DNA from: Bradyrhizobium betae
GTDB lineage: Bacteria; Pseudomonadota; Alphaproteobacteria; Rhizobiales; Xanthobacteraceae
Direction: 5' to 3'
Assembly: GCF_008932115.1 (NCBI RefSeq)
Contig: NZ_CP044543.1
Location: 3,168,501 to 3,232,500, forward strand
Length of the DNA stretch: 64,000 nucleotides
A program made the position numbers and the translations under genes. This document shows, in pieces, positions 41,624 through 52,407 of this stretch. The notes beneath the pieces are model-generated. The model ran no database searches, was not told the origin of the DNA, and was given only the letters and a program-made list of their open reading frames with translations. Numbering within the stretch: position 1 is the stretch's first letter; each line of letters starts with the position of its first letter.

Positions 41624-43162
41624 ATGGTTCAGCGGGTTTCTACCGTCGCCTTTGAGGGGATCGAGGCCCGCGCCGTCGACGTGCAGGTGCAGGTCGCGCC
41701 GGGCTTGCCCGCCTTTGCCATCGTCGGCCTGCCGGACAAGGCGGTGTCGGAAGCGCGCGAGCGGGTCCGCTCGGCGTTGATCGCCTCGGGTCTGGCGCTG
41801 CCGGCGCGGCGGATCATCGTCAATCTCGCGCCCGCCGACCTGCCCAAGGAGGGCAGCCATTACGACCTGCCGATCGCGCTGGGGCTGATGGCCGCCATCG
41901 GCGCGATTCCGCCGGATGCGCTGACGGGTTTTACTGTGCTCGGTGAGCTCGGGCTGGACGGCTCGATCGCGCCCGTCGCCGGGGTTCTGCCCGCGGCGAT
42001 CGGCGCCAATGTGCGCGAGGAAGGCCTGATCTGTCCGGCCGCGTGCGGCTCGGAGGCCGCGTGGGCGAGCCCGGACATCCAGATCATCGCGGCACACTCG
42101 CTGATCCAGATCGCCAACCACTTCAAGGGCACGCAGGTGCTGTCGCGGCCGGTGCCGAAGGTGCACGAGGCCGCCGCCTCGACGCTCGACCTGCGCGACA
42201 TCAAGGGCCAGGAGAGCGCCAAGCGCGCGCTGGAGATCGCGGCCGCCGGCGGACATCATCTGTTGATGATCGGCGCGCCCGGTGCCGGCAAGTCGATGCT
42301 GGCGGCGCGGCTGCCGTCGATCCTGCCGCCGTTGTCGCCGGGCGAATTGCTGGAGGTCTCGATGATCGCCTCCGTTGCCGGGGAAATCGAGGGCGGCGCG
42401 CTGACGGCGCGGCGGCCATTCCGCTCGCCGCATCATTCCGCCAGCATGGCCGCGCTCACCGGCGGCGGCATGCGCGCAAGGCCCGGCGAGATCTCGCTCG
42501 CGCATCAGGGCGTGCTGTTCCTCGACGAGCTGCCGGAGTTCGATCCGCGCGTGCTGGATTCGCTGCGCCAGCCGCTGGAGAACGGCGAGGTCTCGGTGTC
42601 TCGCGCCAATCATCGCGTGACCTATCCGGCGCGCTTCATGCTGGTCGCGGCCATGAACCCCTGCCGCTGCGGCAATGCGTTCGAGCCGGGCTATGCCTGC
42701 AAGCGCGGCCGCATCGACCGCTGCACCAGCGATTATCAGGCCCGCATCTCCGGCCCGCTGATGGATCGCATCGACCTGCGCATCGAGGTTCCCGCGGTGA
42801 CGGCGGCCGATCTGATCCTGCCGCCGGCGGCGGAAGGCTCCGCCGAAGTCGCCGCGCGCGTGGCTGCGGCGCGCGACATCCAGCTCGCGCGCTACGCCGA
42901 CGCCGGCCTGCCACAGGTGCGCACCAATGCCGAAGCACCGAGCTCCGTGCTGGAGGAGATCGCCAGGCCGGATGCGCAAGGCCAGAAGCTGCTGCGTGAT
43001 GCCGCCGAGACCATGCGGCTGTCGGCGCGCGGCTATCACCGCGTGCTGCGGGTGGCGCGCACGCTCGCCGACCTCGACAGCGCCGAGAAGATCGGCCGGC
43101 TGCATCTGGCCGAGGCCCTGTCTTACCGCGCACTCGCGGAGGATGTGCGCCAGATGGCGTGA
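41624..43162 (+). CDS. comM: YifB/ComM family AAA+ ATPase
   Basis: A 512-residue Mg-chelatase-like AAA+ helicase. In naturally competent bacteria ComM promotes branch migration during recombination. ATG 41624 yields MVQRVSTVAFEGIEARAVDVQVQ; the Lon-like S5 domain (about 20-175) is followed by the AAA+ domain with Walker A GAPGAGKS (217-224), Walker B GVLFLDELPEF, and a C-terminal Mg_chelatase_C with a cysteine set in NPCRCGNAFEPGYACKRG. The upstream frame is open to 41465 but lacks family character. Confidence 0.95.
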   Translation: MVQRVSTVAFEGIEARAVDVQVQVAPGLPAFAIVGLPDKAVSEARERVRSALIASGLALPARRIIVNLAPADLPKEGSHYDLPIALGLMAAIGAIPPDALTGFTVLGELGLDGSIAPVAGVLPAAIGANVREEGLICPAACGSEAAWASPDIQIIAAHSLIQIANHFKGTQVLSRPVPKVHEAAASTLDLRDIKGQESAKRALEIAAAGGHHLLMIGAPGAGKSMLAARLPSILPPLSPGELLEVSMIASVAGEIEGGALTARRPFRSPHHSASMAALTGGGMRARPGEISLAHQGVLFLDELPEFDPRVLDSLRQPLENGEVSVSRANHRVTYPARFMLVAAMNPCRCGNAFEPGYACKRGRIDRCTSDYQARISGPLMDRIDLRIEVPAVTAADLILPPAAEGSAEVAARVAAARDIQLARYADAGLPQVRTNAEAPSSVLEEIARPDAQGQKLLRDAAETMRLSARGYHRVLRVARTLADLDSAEKIGRLHLAEALSYRALAEDVRQMA

Positions 43163-43283
43163 TCACTCCGCGCATCAACCCGACGGTAACGAGTTTCCTT
43201 TACGCTCTGCAAACCATAAGGCCCAAAGTTCCAATCGCAGCTTCATTGACGAGTTCCACACCGGGCCTGGCGAGTAGCGTGTC

Positions 43284-43757
43284 ATGTTGCGTTTCAATAT
43301 CCTGGCCTCGGTCGTTCCCCTGTTGGCGGCCGCGGTGTTCGCCCGCAGCGAAATCGTGACGGTCTCGCATCCCTGCATCGCCCTGGGCGATACCTCGGTC
43401 GAACTGACCACGCTGTTCTGGACGGCCGGCGTCCATGTCGCCTTCACCGACGATCTGTCGCGGGCCACGGTGCGGGTCCGGATCACCGACGATGCAGACG
43501 ACGCGGACTTCGCGGTCGTCGACGACGGCCTCGGCTCCGAGACGGACTCCTGCCAGGCCAATCCGGCGAACCGCCTCATCACCATCGCGGCGCAGCCTGT
43601 CGACGGCGGCCCGGTCATCTACCTCTCCACCGACGGTCCCGCCGATTACCGCGTCTATGTGCGCTCGAAGACGTTCTCGCAGCGCGAGGCGGCAGCGCTG
43701 ATCGTCGGCGCCCATGGCGGCCATCGCCCGCTGCCGCTGCAGGCAGCCTCGCTCTGA
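43284..43757 (+). CDS. Small secreted protein of unknown function
   Basis: A 157-residue protein with an N-terminal signal (MLRFNILASVVPLLAAAVFA, cleavage near 20). The mature domain is acidic (DDADDADFAVVDDG) and beta-rich, with two cysteines in HPCIALG and DSCQANP that could form a disulfide. No known motif is seen. It is 121 bp after comM and 120 bp before the hybrid kinase on the same strand. Confidence 0.65.
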   Translation: MLRFNILASVVPLLAAAVFARSEIVTVSHPCIALGDTSVELTTLFWTAGVHVAFTDDLSRATVRVRITDDADDADFAVVDDGLGSETDSCQANPANRLITIAAQPVDGGPVIYLSTDGPADYRVYVRSKTFSQREAAALIVGAHGGHRPLPLQAASL

Positions 43758-43882
43758 AGCGCTAACACCTCGCTAACCCTGTTCAGAGCCGGAAACAAAG
43801 CCTCAAGCTGTTTGCAAGGTCGGCGAGACATCGTCGCAACCGGCGGCGGTGTGGTTTCGGACAAGAGTCGGGGTCGGTGAAG

Positions 43883-46108
43883 ATGGGTCGAACGTTCCGG
43901 ATCAAGGTGCGCATGCGCCGCTTCAGGCGGCAGCATCCCAGAATCGCCTTCGCGATCCGTTCCTTCATGATCTTCTCGGCGACGTTCGGCGGCGCCTATG
44001 GATTCGTCACCGGAAGCCGGTCCGAGGCGTCAGGCTACGATCCCAAAGCGTTCGCGATCGGCGCGAGCTTCCTGTTCGCGCTCGCCTGCCTCGGCCTCGC
44101 CACGCTCAGCATGCGCCTGCGCTTCGTCAACAAGCGGATGCGCACGCTGGCCGCCCACAACGAGGCTCTGATCGACCGCAACTGGGAACTGAAGGAAGCC
44201 GAAGAGCGCTCCCGCAGCCTGTTCGAACAGCAGGGCGATTTGATCGTGCTGCGCGATCATCAGGGCCGCATCACCTTCGCCAATGACGCCTATTGCGCGC
44301 TCGCGGGGCAGGCGCGCCGTGCGCTGGTCGGCACGCGTTTCAATTTCGACGTACTGGAGCAGGGTGACAGCGCGCGCGAGAGCAACGGCACGCGCATTCA
44401 CGACCAGAGGATCACCACGCCGCTCGGCGCGCGCTGGATCGCCTGGCGCGAGGGGTATGTTCGGCTCGATGCCGGCCAGCCCGCCGAATTGCAGAGCGTG
44501 GGACGCGACGTCACCGATCGCACCGAGACCGAACGCGCGCTGTCCGACGCACGCGACCAGGCCGACGCCGCCAACCGCGCAAAATCGCGCTTCCTCGCCA
44601 TGGCTTCGCACGAGATCCGCACGCCGCTCAACGGCATCATCGGCATGGGCGGCCTCCTGCTCGACACCAATCTGACGCCGGAGCAGGCGACCTATGCAAG
44701 GGCGGTGAAGACATCAGGCGAAGCCTTGATGGCGCTGATCGAGGAGCTGCTGGACTATTCCAAGATCGAGGCCGGCAAGCTCGATCTCGAGCAGCGTCCC
44801 TTCGCGCTCTCCACCCTGATCGAGGAGATCACCGAGCTGCTCGCGCCCCGGGCGCAGGCCAAGCAGCTCGAGATCGCCGCCTATGTCGACGAGCGCCTGC
44901 CGCTGGAAGTGGTCGGCGATGCCGCGCGGCTGCGCCAGGTGCTGCTCAACCTTGCCGGCAACGCCATCAAGTTCACCGCGAGCGGCGGCGTCGCGCTGAT
45001 CGTCGAGCCCGGCATCTGGCCGAACGAGATCAGCTTCCTGGTCCGCGACACCGGTATCGGCATCGCAGCGGACGCGCAGCAGCGCATCTTCCGCGAATTC
45101 GAGCAGGCCGACGAGCGCGTCGCCCGCACCTATGGCGGCACCGGGCTCGGCCTCGCCATCAGCGAACGCATCGTCAAGCGCATGGGCGGCCGCATCACGC
45201 TGACCAGCGAACCGGGCAAGGGCTCGACCTTCGAGGTCGCGATCCCGCTCGCGCCGTCGCAAGCCGGTGCGGGACAGACCGCGTTCCCAAGCCCCGACCT
45301 GACCGGAAAGTCCATCCTGCTGATCGCCGACGGCATCGAAGCGTCGCTGATCGCGCGGCGGCTGGAGCGCTGGGGCGGCCAAACCTGCCTGGTCTCGGAT
45401 GGAGCGGTCGCCGAGGCGCTGCTGCCGGAACGCTCGTGGCACGCGGTGCTGATCGACCGCGCGCTCGGTCCCGCCATTGCCGACCAGCTGGGAGAAGCCG
45501 CGCGCGCGCACGCGCCGCAGCGGCTGGTGCTGCTGACGTCGAGCTCGCGCCATGAAAAGCTCTCGGCCGCCTTCACCGGCTTCCTGGTGAAGCCGCTGCG
45601 CGCGGCCTCGCTGGCCGCACGGCTCGCGCTGACGCCGGAGGTCGCCTCGCCGGATCTCGCGCCGGAGCCGCCAGTTGAATCGACCAGCGCGGCGCCAGCC
45701 AAGGGTCTTTCGATCCTCGTTGCCGAGGATAACGAGATCAACGCACTGCTGATGCGGTCGCTCCTGACCAAACTCGGCCATCGCGTCGTCATCGCGATCG
45801 ATGGCGAGGCCGCGCTGGAATCCTGGCTTGCCGCATCGTCCGCCGGCGCGCCCTATGACCTCGTGCTGATGGACATCCAGATGCCGCGTCTCGACGGCAT
45901 CGAGACGACCAAGCGCATCCGCGCCCACGAGGCCGCCGCCGGCGGTCACCACACGCCGATCCTGGCGCTCACCGCCAATACCCTGGTGGAGGATCGCTAC
46001 GCCTGTTTCGAGGCCGGCATGAATGGATTTCTGATCAAGCCACTCGATCGCGACAAGCTGGACGAGGCGCTGGCGGGGCCCGCGGCGTCACGGCATCTGG
46101 CGGTGTAG
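43883..46108 (+). CDS. Hybrid sensor histidine kinase with two receiver modules
   Basis: A 741-residue membrane kinase (ATG 43883; GTG 43877 adds two residues). Two N-terminal membrane helices (about 25-45 and 58-78) precede a coiled coil and a PAS domain (about 112-215, RSLFEQQGDLIVLRDHQG). The HisKA phospho-site His is in MASHEIRTPLNG (about 243), followed by the ATPase domain (NLAGNAIKF, DTGIGI, GGTGLGL). A degenerate receiver (about 475-580, LIADGIEASLIARRL) comes next, then a true receiver with LMDIQMP (Asp about 664). No response regulator or Hpt gene is adjacent. The ligand is unknown. Confidence 0.9.
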   Translation: MGRTFRIKVRMRRFRRQHPRIAFAIRSFMIFSATFGGAYGFVTGSRSEASGYDPKAFAIGASFLFALACLGLATLSMRLRFVNKRMRTLAAHNEALIDRNWELKEAEERSRSLFEQQGDLIVLRDHQGRITFANDAYCALAGQARRALVGTRFNFDVLEQGDSARESNGTRIHDQRITTPLGARWIAWREGYVRLDAGQPAELQSVGRDVTDRTETERALSDARDQADAANRAKSRFLAMASHEIRTPLNGIIGMGGLLLDTNLTPEQATYARAVKTSGEALMALIEELLDYSKIEAGKLDLEQRPFALSTLIEEITELLAPRAQAKQLEIAAYVDERLPLEVVGDAARLRQVLLNLAGNAIKFTASGGVALIVEPGIWPNEISFLVRDTGIGIAADAQQRIFREFEQADERVARTYGGTGLGLAISERIVKRMGGRITLTSEPGKGSTFEVAIPLAPSQAGAGQTAFPSPDLTGKSILLIADGIEASLIARRLERWGGQTCLVSDGAVAEALLPERSWHAVLIDRALGPAIADQLGEAARAHAPQRLVLLTSSSRHEKLSAAFTGFLVKPLRAASLAARLALTPEVASPDLAPEPPVESTSAAPAKGLSILVAEDNEINALLMRSLLTKLGHRVVIAIDGEAALESWLAASSAGAPYDLVLMDIQMPRLDGIETTKRIRAHEAAAGGHHTPILALTANTLVEDRYACFEAGMNGFLIKPLDRDKLDEALAGPAASRHLAV

Positions 46109-46122
46109 CGTCGATTGAAGGT

Positions 46123-46221
46123 GCCGTAGGGTGGGCACGCTACGCTTTGCCCACCATTCGCGTTCAACAATGCCGGATGGATGGTGGGCACGGCGCTTTG
46201 CGCCCTTGCCCACCCTACGGC
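46123..46221. repeat. GCCGTAGGGTGGGCA palindromic repeat
   Basis: GCCGTAGGGTGGGCA (46123-46137) and TGCCCACCCTACGGC (46207-46221) are perfect 15-bp inverted arms. Inner TTTGCCCACC and GGTGGGCACG copies are present. Same family as 31308-31400. It lies between the convergent kinase and coaA genes. Confidence 0.85.
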
Positions 46222-46230
46222 GTCGAGCTC

Positions 46231-47187
46231 TTACAGCCTTCTCAACGCCACGCTCTGCACCACGTGGTCGGCGCCCTTCTTGATGATGAGGGTCGCACGC
46301 GGGCGGGTCGGCAGAATGTTGTCCTCGAGATTGGCGAGGTTGGTGCGTTCCCAGATCGCGATCGCGGTCGCGGTGGCTTCCTCGTCCGACAACAGCGCGT
46401 AGCGGTTGAAGTAGGACTTTGGATTGGTGAACGCGGTGTCGCGCAGCGCCAGGAAGCGCTTGATGTACCAGCGCCGCAGCGCCGCTTCGTCGGCATCGAT
46501 ATAGACCGAGAAATCGAAGAAGTCGGAGACCACAGGCACCGCCTTGCCGTCACGCGGCAGCTTGCCGGTCTGCAGCACGTTGACGCCCTCGACGATCAGG
46601 ATGTCGGGCTGGTCGATCTCGGCCCATTGGTTCGGCACGATGTCGTAGGTCAGATGCGAGTAGACCGGCGCCCGGACGTGGCGGCGGCCGGCCTTGATGT
46701 CGGAGAGGAAGCTGAGCAGCAGCGGCAGGTCGTAGCTCTCGGGAAAGCCCTTCTTCTGCATGATGCCCTGCCGGTCGAGCACCGCATTGGGATAGAGAAA
46801 TCCGTCAGTGGTGATCAGCTCGACCTTCGGACGCGGCGACCAGCGCGCCAGCAATGCCTGAAGCACGCGGGCCGTGGTGGATTTTCCGACCGCGACCGAA
46901 CCGGCGACGCCGATGATGTAGGGCATCTTGCGGTCGCGGATGTTGAGAAACTGGCGCTCGGCGTAATACAGCCGCTGCATCGCGTCGACGTAGATCGAGA
47001 GCAGCCGCGACAGCGGAAGATAAATGTCCTCGACCTCCTGCAGGTCGAGACGATCGTGCAGCGAACGAAGCCGGTCGAACTCGCCCGGCTCCAGCGTCAT
47101 CGGCGTGTCGTCGCGCAAACGCGCCCACTCTTCGCGCGTATAGACGCGGTACGGATTATACTGCTGCTCGGGTGCGCGGATATCCAT
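46231..47187 (-). CDS. coaA: Pantothenate kinase type I
   Basis: First committed step of coenzyme A synthesis. The 318-residue P-loop kinase has Walker A GSVAVGKS (96-103), [14 protein letters not shown] and [11 protein letters not shown], all typical of bacterial CoaA. Last gene of the minus-strand his run, 26 bp after hisE; coaA next to hisE is common in rhizobia. Confidence 0.97.
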   Translation of the reverse strand: MDIRAPEQQYNPYRVYTREEWARLRDDTPMTLEPGEFDRLRSLHDRLDLQEVEDIYLPLSRLLSIYVDAMQRLYYAERQFLNIRDRKMPYIIGVAGSVAVGKSTTARVLQALLARWSPRPKVELITTDGFLYPNAVLDRQGIMQKKGFPESYDLPLLLSFLSDIKAGRRHVRAPVYSHLTYDIVPNQWAEIDQPDILIVEGVNVLQTGKLPRDGKAVPVVSDFFDFSVYIDADEAALRRWYIKRFLALRDTAFTNPKSYFNRYALLSDEEATATAIAIWERTNLANLEDNILPTRPRATLIIKKGADHVVQSVALRRL

Positions 47188-47213
47188 GACGCGACCTTTC
47201 CGTTGGGGACCTA

Positions 47214-47534
47214 CTAGCCCTTACGCGAAGCTTTCTCTTCCAGACCTGACATATTCGTACGCTTGTCCAGCGCCGCTTCCACTTCTTCCAGCTTCACGCC
47301 GCGGGCCTTGAGCAACACAAGGAAGTGATAAAGCAGGTCGGCGCCCTCGGCGATCAGATGCGCGCGATCGTTTTCGACTGCAGCGATGACGGTTTCGACT
47401 GCTTCCTCGCCGAACTTCTTGGCGCAATGCTCGGCGCCCTTGTCTAGGAGCTTGCGGGTATAGGAGGCTTCGCCTCCGGCCGCCGCGCGGGCGTCGATGG
47501 TTTCGGCTAGATCGTGGATCGTGAAACGCGGCAT
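47214..47534 (-). CDS. hisE: Phosphoribosyl-ATP diphosphatase
   Basis: Second step of histidine synthesis. The 106-residue protein starts at ATG 47534 ([13 protein letters not shown]) and has the EExxE/D metal motif in [14 protein letters not shown] and [11 protein letters not shown]. It is a stand-alone HisE, not fused to HisI. hisI is not in this window. Confidence 0.96.
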   Translation of the reverse strand: MPRFTIHDLAETIDARAAAGGEASYTRKLLDKGAEHCAKKFGEEAVETVIAAVENDRAHLIAEGADLLYHFLVLLKARGVKLEEVEAALDKRTNMSGLEEKASRKG

Positions 47535-47611
47535 CGGAATTACTCGGAAACACAAGAGGACACGGCGGCCATCCCCGCCGGCCTGTGTAGCATTTTTATG
47601 AAGCGGAGTCG

Positions 47612-48388
47612 TCAGGCATCGAGGCGCATGGGCAGCCCCCGCCGCGACATGTGCTCCTTGGCTTCACGAATGGTGAATTCCCCGAAATGGAAGATCGAGG
47701 CGGCCAGAACGGCTGTGGCGTGCCCGTCGCGGATACCGTCGACGAGATGGTCGAGATTGCCGACGCCGCCCGAGGCGATCACGGGAACGGCAACGCTGTC
47801 GGCGATCGCCCGGGTCAGCGGAATGTCAAAACCCTGCCTGGTGCCGTCGCGGTCCATCGAGGTGAGCAAAAGCTCGCCAGCCCCGAGCGAGACCACTTCC
47901 TGGGCATATTCGATGGCGTCGATGCCGGTCGAATTACGGCCGCCATGGGTAAAGATCTCCCAGCGCTCGCCGCCGCCCGCACGCTTGACCCGCTTGGCGT
48001 CGATCGCGACCACGACGCATTGTTCGCCGAATTTTTCGGCAGCTTCCTTGACGAACTCGCGCCGCGATACCGCCGCGCTGTTGATCGAGACCTTGTCGGC
48101 TCCGGCGCGCAGCAGCGTCTTGATGTCGTTGACCTCACGCACGCCGCCACCGACGGTCACGGGCATGAAGCAGGCCTCCGCCGTGCGCCGGACCACGTCC
48201 AGCATGATGCCGCGGTTCTCGTGGGTCGCGGTAATGTCGAGGAACGTCAGCTCGTCGGCACCGGCCGCGTCATAGGCGATCGCGGCTTCGACGGGATCGC
48301 CGGCGTCACGCAGATCGACGAAATTGACGCCCTTGACGACCCGTCCGTCCTTGACGTCGAGGCAGGGGATCACGCGCACCTTGAACAT
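47612..48388 (-). CDS. hisF: Imidazole glycerol phosphate synthase cyclase subunit
   Basis: TIM-barrel subunit that forms IGP and AICAR with HisH. The 258-residue protein has catalytic Asp11 ([20 protein letters not shown]) and the second Asp near 130 (VVAIDAKRV), plus the phosphate loops GGGVR and IASGGVGN. Ten bases separate it from the upstream hisA stop. Confidence 0.98.
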   Translation of the reverse strand: MFKVRVIPCLDVKDGRVVKGVNFVDLRDAGDPVEAAIAYDAAGADELTFLDITATHENRGIMLDVVRRTAEACFMPVTVGGGVREVNDIKTLLRAGADKVSINSAAVSRREFVKEAAEKFGEQCVVVAIDAKRVKRAGGGERWEIFTHGGRNSTGIDAIEYAQEVVSLGAGELLLTSMDRDGTRQGFDIPLTRAIADSVAVPVIASGGVGNLDHLVDGIRDGHATAVLAASIFHFGEFTIREAKEHMSRRGLPMRLDA

Positions 48389-48398
48389 CGGATGACTC

Positions 48399-49142
48399 CT
48401 AGGCGCGTGCGTTGCGGATCAAGGTGAGGGCGGCGGCGGGATCGAGCCGGCCGTCGTAGAGCGCGCGGCCGGCGATCGCACCAGCCAGCTTCTTGGTGCG
48501 CGGCGTCAGCATCGCCTTGACGTCCTCGATCGAGGCGAGGCCGCCCGAGGCTATCACGGGGATAGAGATGGCGTCGGCCAGCGCAATGGTCGCGTCCAGG
48601 TTGAGGCCCTTGAGCAGGCCGTCACGCGCGATGTCTGTGAAGATGATGGCGGCAACGCCGGCATCCTCGAAACGCTGCGCGATTTCCAGCACCGTCACCT
48701 GCGAGGTCTCGGCCCAGCCTTCGACCGCGACCTTGCCGTCGCGGGCATCCAGCCCGACCGCGACGCGGCCGGGAAATTTCCTGGCCGCGGCTTTCACCAG
48801 TTCAGGATCGCGCACCGCCGCGGTGCCGATGATGACGCGGGTGATGCCCTTATCGAGCCAGGCTTCGACGGTCGCGAGATCGCGAATGCCGCCGCCGAGC
48901 TGCACGGGAATCTTGATCGCCTTCAGCATCGCCTCGACGGCCTGCGCATTCACCGGCTTGCCGGCAAAGGCGCCGTCGAGGTCGACGACGTGGAGATACT
49001 CAAACCCCTGCGCCACAAAGCTCTGCGCTTGCGCGGCGGGATTGAGGTTGAACACGGTGGCGCGCGCCATGTCGCCTTGCTCGAGGCGCACGCACTGGCC
49101 GTTCTTGAGGTCAACAGCGGGAAAGAGAATCACGGCTTCCAT
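48399..49142 (-). CDS. hisA: ProFAR isomerase
   Basis: Amadori isomerase of histidine synthesis. The 247-residue barrel has [17 protein letters not shown] with the first catalytic Asp, and [11 protein letters not shown] and IASGGLAS phosphate loops. The start is ATG 49142 or, more like other HisA proteins, GTG 49133, which would overlap the hisH stop as GTGA. Confidence 0.97.
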   Translation of the reverse strand: MEAVILFPAVDLKNGQCVRLEQGDMARATVFNLNPAAQAQSFVAQGFEYLHVVDLDGAFAGKPVNAQAVEAMLKAIKIPVQLGGGIRDLATVEAWLDKGITRVIIGTAAVRDPELVKAAARKFPGRVAVGLDARDGKVAVEGWAETSQVTVLEIAQRFEDAGVAAIIFTDIARDGLLKGLNLDATIALADAISIPVIASGGLASIEDVKAMLTPRTKKLAGAIAGRALYDGRLDPAAALTLIRNARA

Positions 49143-49780
49143 CGCAAAAAGTTCGAGATCAAGGCCAAGCCGAAACGCTGGCTCTTCTCGGGGTGGAACT
49201 GGGTGCCGATGGCGGTGTCCTTGGCGACGATCGCAGTCACCGGGCCACCATAGTCGGCGCGCGCGAGCACGTCCGCCTCGTTGGCGGCGTTGAGGTGGTA
49301 GGAGTGCACGAAATAGGCGTGCTGGCCCTTGGGGCCGAGCGACAGCTTGTTCAGCACCGGGTGCTCGCGCAGAACGTCGAGCGTATTCCAGCCCATGTGC
49401 GGGATCTTCAGGCTTTCATCGCGCGGCGTGATTTTTTCGACGTCGCCGCCGATCCAGTTCAGACCGTCGGTCGTGACATGCTCCTTGCCGCGACTCGCCA
49501 TCAGCTGCATGCCGACGCAGATGCCGAAAAAGGGCCGCGCCTTGACGCGCACCGCTTCGTTGATCGCCTCGACCATGCCGTTGACGGCATCCAGCCCGCG
49601 CCGGCAATCGGCGAAGGCGCCGACGCCCGGCAGCACCAGACGGTCGGCGCTATAGGCCTGGTCCGGATCGCTGGTGACGAAGACCTTTTGCGGGTTCTCC
49701 ATGCTGCGCGCGGCGCGCTCGAAAGCCTTCGCGGCGGAATGCAAATTGCCGGAACCGTAATCGATGATGGCGACGCTCAT
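49130..49780 (-). CDS. hisH: Imidazole glycerol phosphate synthase glutaminase subunit
   Basis: Class I glutamine amidotransferase that feeds ammonia to HisF. The 216-residue protein from ATG 49780 ([15 protein letters not shown]) has nucleophile Cys88 in GICVGMQ, and His196 and Glu198 in QFHPEKS, completing the triad. Its start overlaps the DUF2628 gene end by four bases and its end overlaps hisA, so the run is translationally coupled. Confidence 0.98.
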   Translation of the reverse strand: MSVAIIDYGSGNLHSAAKAFERAARSMENPQKVFVTSDPDQAYSADRLVLPGVGAFADCRRGLDAVNGMVEAINEAVRVKARPFFGICVGMQLMASRGKEHVTTDGLNWIGGDVEKITPRDESLKIPHMGWNTLDVLREHPVLNKLSLGPKGQHAYFVHSYHLNAANEADVLARADYGGPVTAIVAKDTAIGTQFHPEKSQRFGLALISNFLRWKP

Positions 49781-50307
49781 CGTGACCCTCCCGGTTCTGG
49801 AAACAAACCAATGATGCCGCCGGCCGGAATCGGCGGCGGGTTCGAGAATTGCTGGCCCGGCGTGTGGCGGGTCGGCGGCGGACCGCCGCGGTCGACCGCC
49901 CATTGATCGTTGACGATGCCGTGCTGCTTCTGGCTCCAGCGCTCGAAGAAGCGGCGCTCGGCCGTATCCTCGTCATCGCCGACAACCACGTCGAGCTGCC
50001 GCCATTTGCCGCGCGACAGGGTCCAGCGGCGCAGGCTGGAGGCCTCGAACCCCATCAAGAGCGCGACAATGACATTGGCCAGGAAGATCGAGCTGCGGCC
50101 AACGCCGAGGCTATGCAGGGCGGCATCGAATGCAGCCAGGAAGATCACCCAGCCGATCAGCGCCAGCCACAACCTGTTCCAGAGCAGCCAGAACGGGCCG
50201 AAAACCATCGCCCAGACATGGAAACCGTCGCGCACGAACACGAACTTGTCGGTCGCGCGCAGGTCGGCTCCTGCAGGGGAGGGAGCATGAACTGTGTAGA
50301 CAGGCAT
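49777..50307 (-). CDS. DUF2628 membrane protein within the his run
   Basis: A 176-residue protein matching DUF2628: MPVYTVHAP, then [32 protein letters not shown] and two or three membrane segments between about 30 and 90. The C-terminal half is soluble, with an ERRFFERW stretch and a Pro/Gly-rich tail. It lies between hisB and hisH with a four-base overlap onto hisH. There is no known role in histidine synthesis; it is a conserved passenger in bradyrhizobial his clusters as far as I recall. Confidence 0.85.
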   Translation of the reverse strand: MPVYTVHAPSPAGADLRATDKFVFVRDGFHVWAMVFGPFWLLWNRLWLALIGWVIFLAAFDAALHSLGVGRSSIFLANVIVALLMGFEASSLRRWTLSRGKWRQLDVVVGDDEDTAERRFFERWSQKQHGIVNDQWAVDRGGPPPTRHTPGQQFSNPPPIPAGGIIGLFPEPGGSR

Positions 50308-50372
50308 GGCGATGGCCCGTTCCTAGGAATTCAGTGATGCCGCCGGCGTCATTTCGTCAACCGACGGAGATG

Positions 50373-50966
50373 TCAGCCGCCGAGCGAGCCCTTGGTGGAC
50401 GGGATTTCGCCCACAGCCTTGGGATCGATCGCGACCGCGGTGCGCAGCGCCCGCGCCAGGCCCTTGAAGCAGGACTCGGCGATATGGTGGCTGTTATCGC
50501 CATATAGGGTCTCGACGTGGAGAGTCACGCCGGCATTCATGGCGAAGGCCTGGAACCATTCGCGCACCAGCTCGGTGTCGAACTCACCGATCTTGTCGCG
50601 GGGGAAGTCGGCCTTGAACACCAGGAACGGGCGGCCTGAGATGTCGATGACAACGCGCGACAGCGTCTCGTCCATGGGCATGTGGATCCCGGCATAGCGG
50701 GTGATGCCCGCCATGTTGCCGAGCGCCTGCTTGACGGCCTGGCCAAGCGCGATGCCGGTGTCTTCGGTAGTATGGTGATGGTCAATGTGCAGATCGCCGA
50801 CCGCCTTGACCGTGAGGTCGATGCGGGAATGGCGGGCGAGGAGATCGAGCATATGGTCGAAAAAGCCGATGCCGGTCGCGATATTGGCCACGCCGGTGCC
50901 ATCGAGGTTCACGGTGACCTCGATGTCGGTTTCCTTGGTCTTGCGCTTGATCGTCGCGGTGCGCAT
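50373..50966 (-). CDS. hisB: Imidazoleglycerol-phosphate dehydratase
   Basis: Manganese enzyme of histidine synthesis. The 197-residue protein starts at ATG 50966 ([23 protein letters not shown]). Metal-binding motifs are [10 protein letters not shown] and the C-terminal [19 protein letters not shown]. It is the monofunctional form, without the phosphatase domain of E. coli HisB. Divergent from hslV. Confidence 0.97.
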   Translation of the reverse strand: MRTATIKRKTKETDIEVTVNLDGTGVANIATGIGFFDHMLDLLARHSRIDLTVKAVGDLHIDHHHTTEDTGIALGQAVKQALGNMAGITRYAGIHMPMDETLSRVVIDISGRPFLVFKADFPRDKIGEFDTELVREWFQAFAMNAGVTLHVETLYGDNSHHIAESCFKGLARALRTAVAIDPKAVGEIPSTKGSLGG

Positions 50967-51169
50967 TGAAAGCTGGCTTTCGCTGTGGTTCGGGGCCGAA
51001 AACGCCAGTCTATTAACAGCCAAATGACACCTTCGCTACTGCGGGAACGGCTGGCGGGGCTCTACTTCTGCCTATGGTGAGCGAAATTGGGCCCGGAGCG
51101 GCCCGTTGTGCGCCCCTGTTGTCCCCTTGCCCCCGACCGACTAAATCAGGCCGGACAACGAGGTATTTC

Positions 51170-51730
51170 ATGCAGGATTCCCAGAACAGCTCGCCGGGCT
51201 GGCACGGCACCACGATTTTGACGGTCCGCAAGGGCGGCAAGGTGGTGGTCGGCGGCGACGGCCAGGTCTCGATCGGCCAGACCGTGATCAAGTCCAACGC
51301 CAAGAAGGTCCGCAGGCTCGGCAAGGGCGACGTCATCGGCGGCTTTGCCGGCGCCACCGCAGACGCCTTCACCCTGTTTGAGCGGCTGGAGAGCAAGCTC
51401 GAGCAATATCCGGGGCAATTGACCCGGGCCGCGGTCGAGCTCGCCAAGGACTGGCGCACCGACCGCTATTTGCGGCGGCTGGAGGCCATGATGATCGTGG
51501 CCGACAAGGACGTCTCCCTGGTGCTGACAGGCACCGGCGACGTGCTCGAGCCCGAGTCCGGCGTGATGGCGATCGGCTCCGGCGGCAATTACGCGCTGGC
51601 CGCCGCCCGCGCCCTGCTCGACACCGACAAGGACGCCGAGACCATCGTCCGCCGCTCGCTCGACATCGCCGCCGACATCTGCGTCTACACCAACCGCAAC
51701 ATCACCGTCGAAACCCTGCCGGCCGGCTAG
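51170..51730 (+). CDS. hslV: ATP-dependent protease subunit HslV
   Basis: Proteolytic chamber of HslUV. The 186-residue protein starts at ATG 51170; residues 1-13 form a propeptide, leaving catalytic Thr14 ([23 protein letters not shown]) at the mature N-terminus. [17 protein letters not shown] is another signature. A UPF0314 gene separates it from hslU. Confidence 0.97.
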   Translation: MQDSQNSSPGWHGTTILTVRKGGKVVVGGDGQVSIGQTVIKSNAKKVRRLGKGDVIGGFAGATADAFTLFERLESKLEQYPGQLTRAAVELAKDWRTDRYLRRLEAMMIVADKDVSLVLTGTGDVLEPESGVMAIGSGGNYALAAARALLDTDKDAETIVRRSLDIAADICVYTNRNITVETLPAG

Positions 51731-51733
51731 CAG

Positions 51734-52354
51734 ATGGCATTGGCCCGCAGCACCAGCCCGACCCATCAAGCGCTTCCGCCGCTCGCCTGGGTCGGCATCG
51801 CATTGTTGCTGCTGGCGCTGCAGGCCTCGATCCTGTTCGCGATGGGGCGGGTGCCGATCTGCACCTGCGGCTACGTCAAGCTGTGGCACGGCGTAGTCAA
51901 CAGCTCGGAGAATTCGCAGCATATTGCGGACTGGTACAGCTTCTCGCACGTCCTGCACGGCTTCCTGTTCTACGGATTGACCTGGCTGCTGTTTGCGCGC
52001 CTCCCGTTGCTGCGCCTTTCCTGGCCCGCGCGGCTGATCATCGCGATGCTGATCGAAGGCTGCTGGGAGATCGTCGAGAACTCACCCTTCATCATCGAGC
52101 GCTACCGCGCCGGCACGATTTCGCTGGATTATTTCGGCGACAGCATCGTCAATTCGGTCTCGGACAATGTGTGCATGGTGCTGGGGTTCCTCGTGGCGCG
52201 CGTGCTGCCGATCAAGGTCACTGTCGCGCTCGGGCTCGCCTTCGAGATCATGCTGGCGCTGCATATTCGCGACAATCTGACGCTTAACATTCTGATGCTG
52301 ATCCATCCGATCGACGCCGTGAAACAATGGCAATCGGGTCCGCCGATCATCTGA
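51734..52354 (+). CDS. UPF0314 (DUF2585) membrane protein
   Basis: A 206-residue inner-membrane protein with about four to five hydrophobic segments (about 18-38, 68-88, 98-112, 143-165). Family-specific strings include [30 protein letters not shown] and [18 protein letters not shown]. It begins three bases after hslV and ends 53 bases before hslU, so it is co-transcribed with the protease. Function is unknown. Confidence 0.9.
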   Translation: MALARSTSPTHQALPPLAWVGIALLLLALQASILFAMGRVPICTCGYVKLWHGVVNSSENSQHIADWYSFSHVLHGFLFYGLTWLLFARLPLLRLSWPARLIIAMLIEGCWEIVENSPFIIERYRAGTISLDYFGDSIVNSVSDNVCMVLGFLVARVLPIKVTVALGLAFEIMLALHIRDNLTLNILMLIHPIDAVKQWQSGPPII

Positions 52355-52407
52355 CGGCTGAAAAAAGCAGCTTGTCCCGGCCCGCATCTGACCCTAGCTA
52401 AGATCCC

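Noticed and set aside
51146..51958. 270-residue frame antisense to hslV
   Set aside because: Shadow frame; hslV motifs and start are clear on the other strand.
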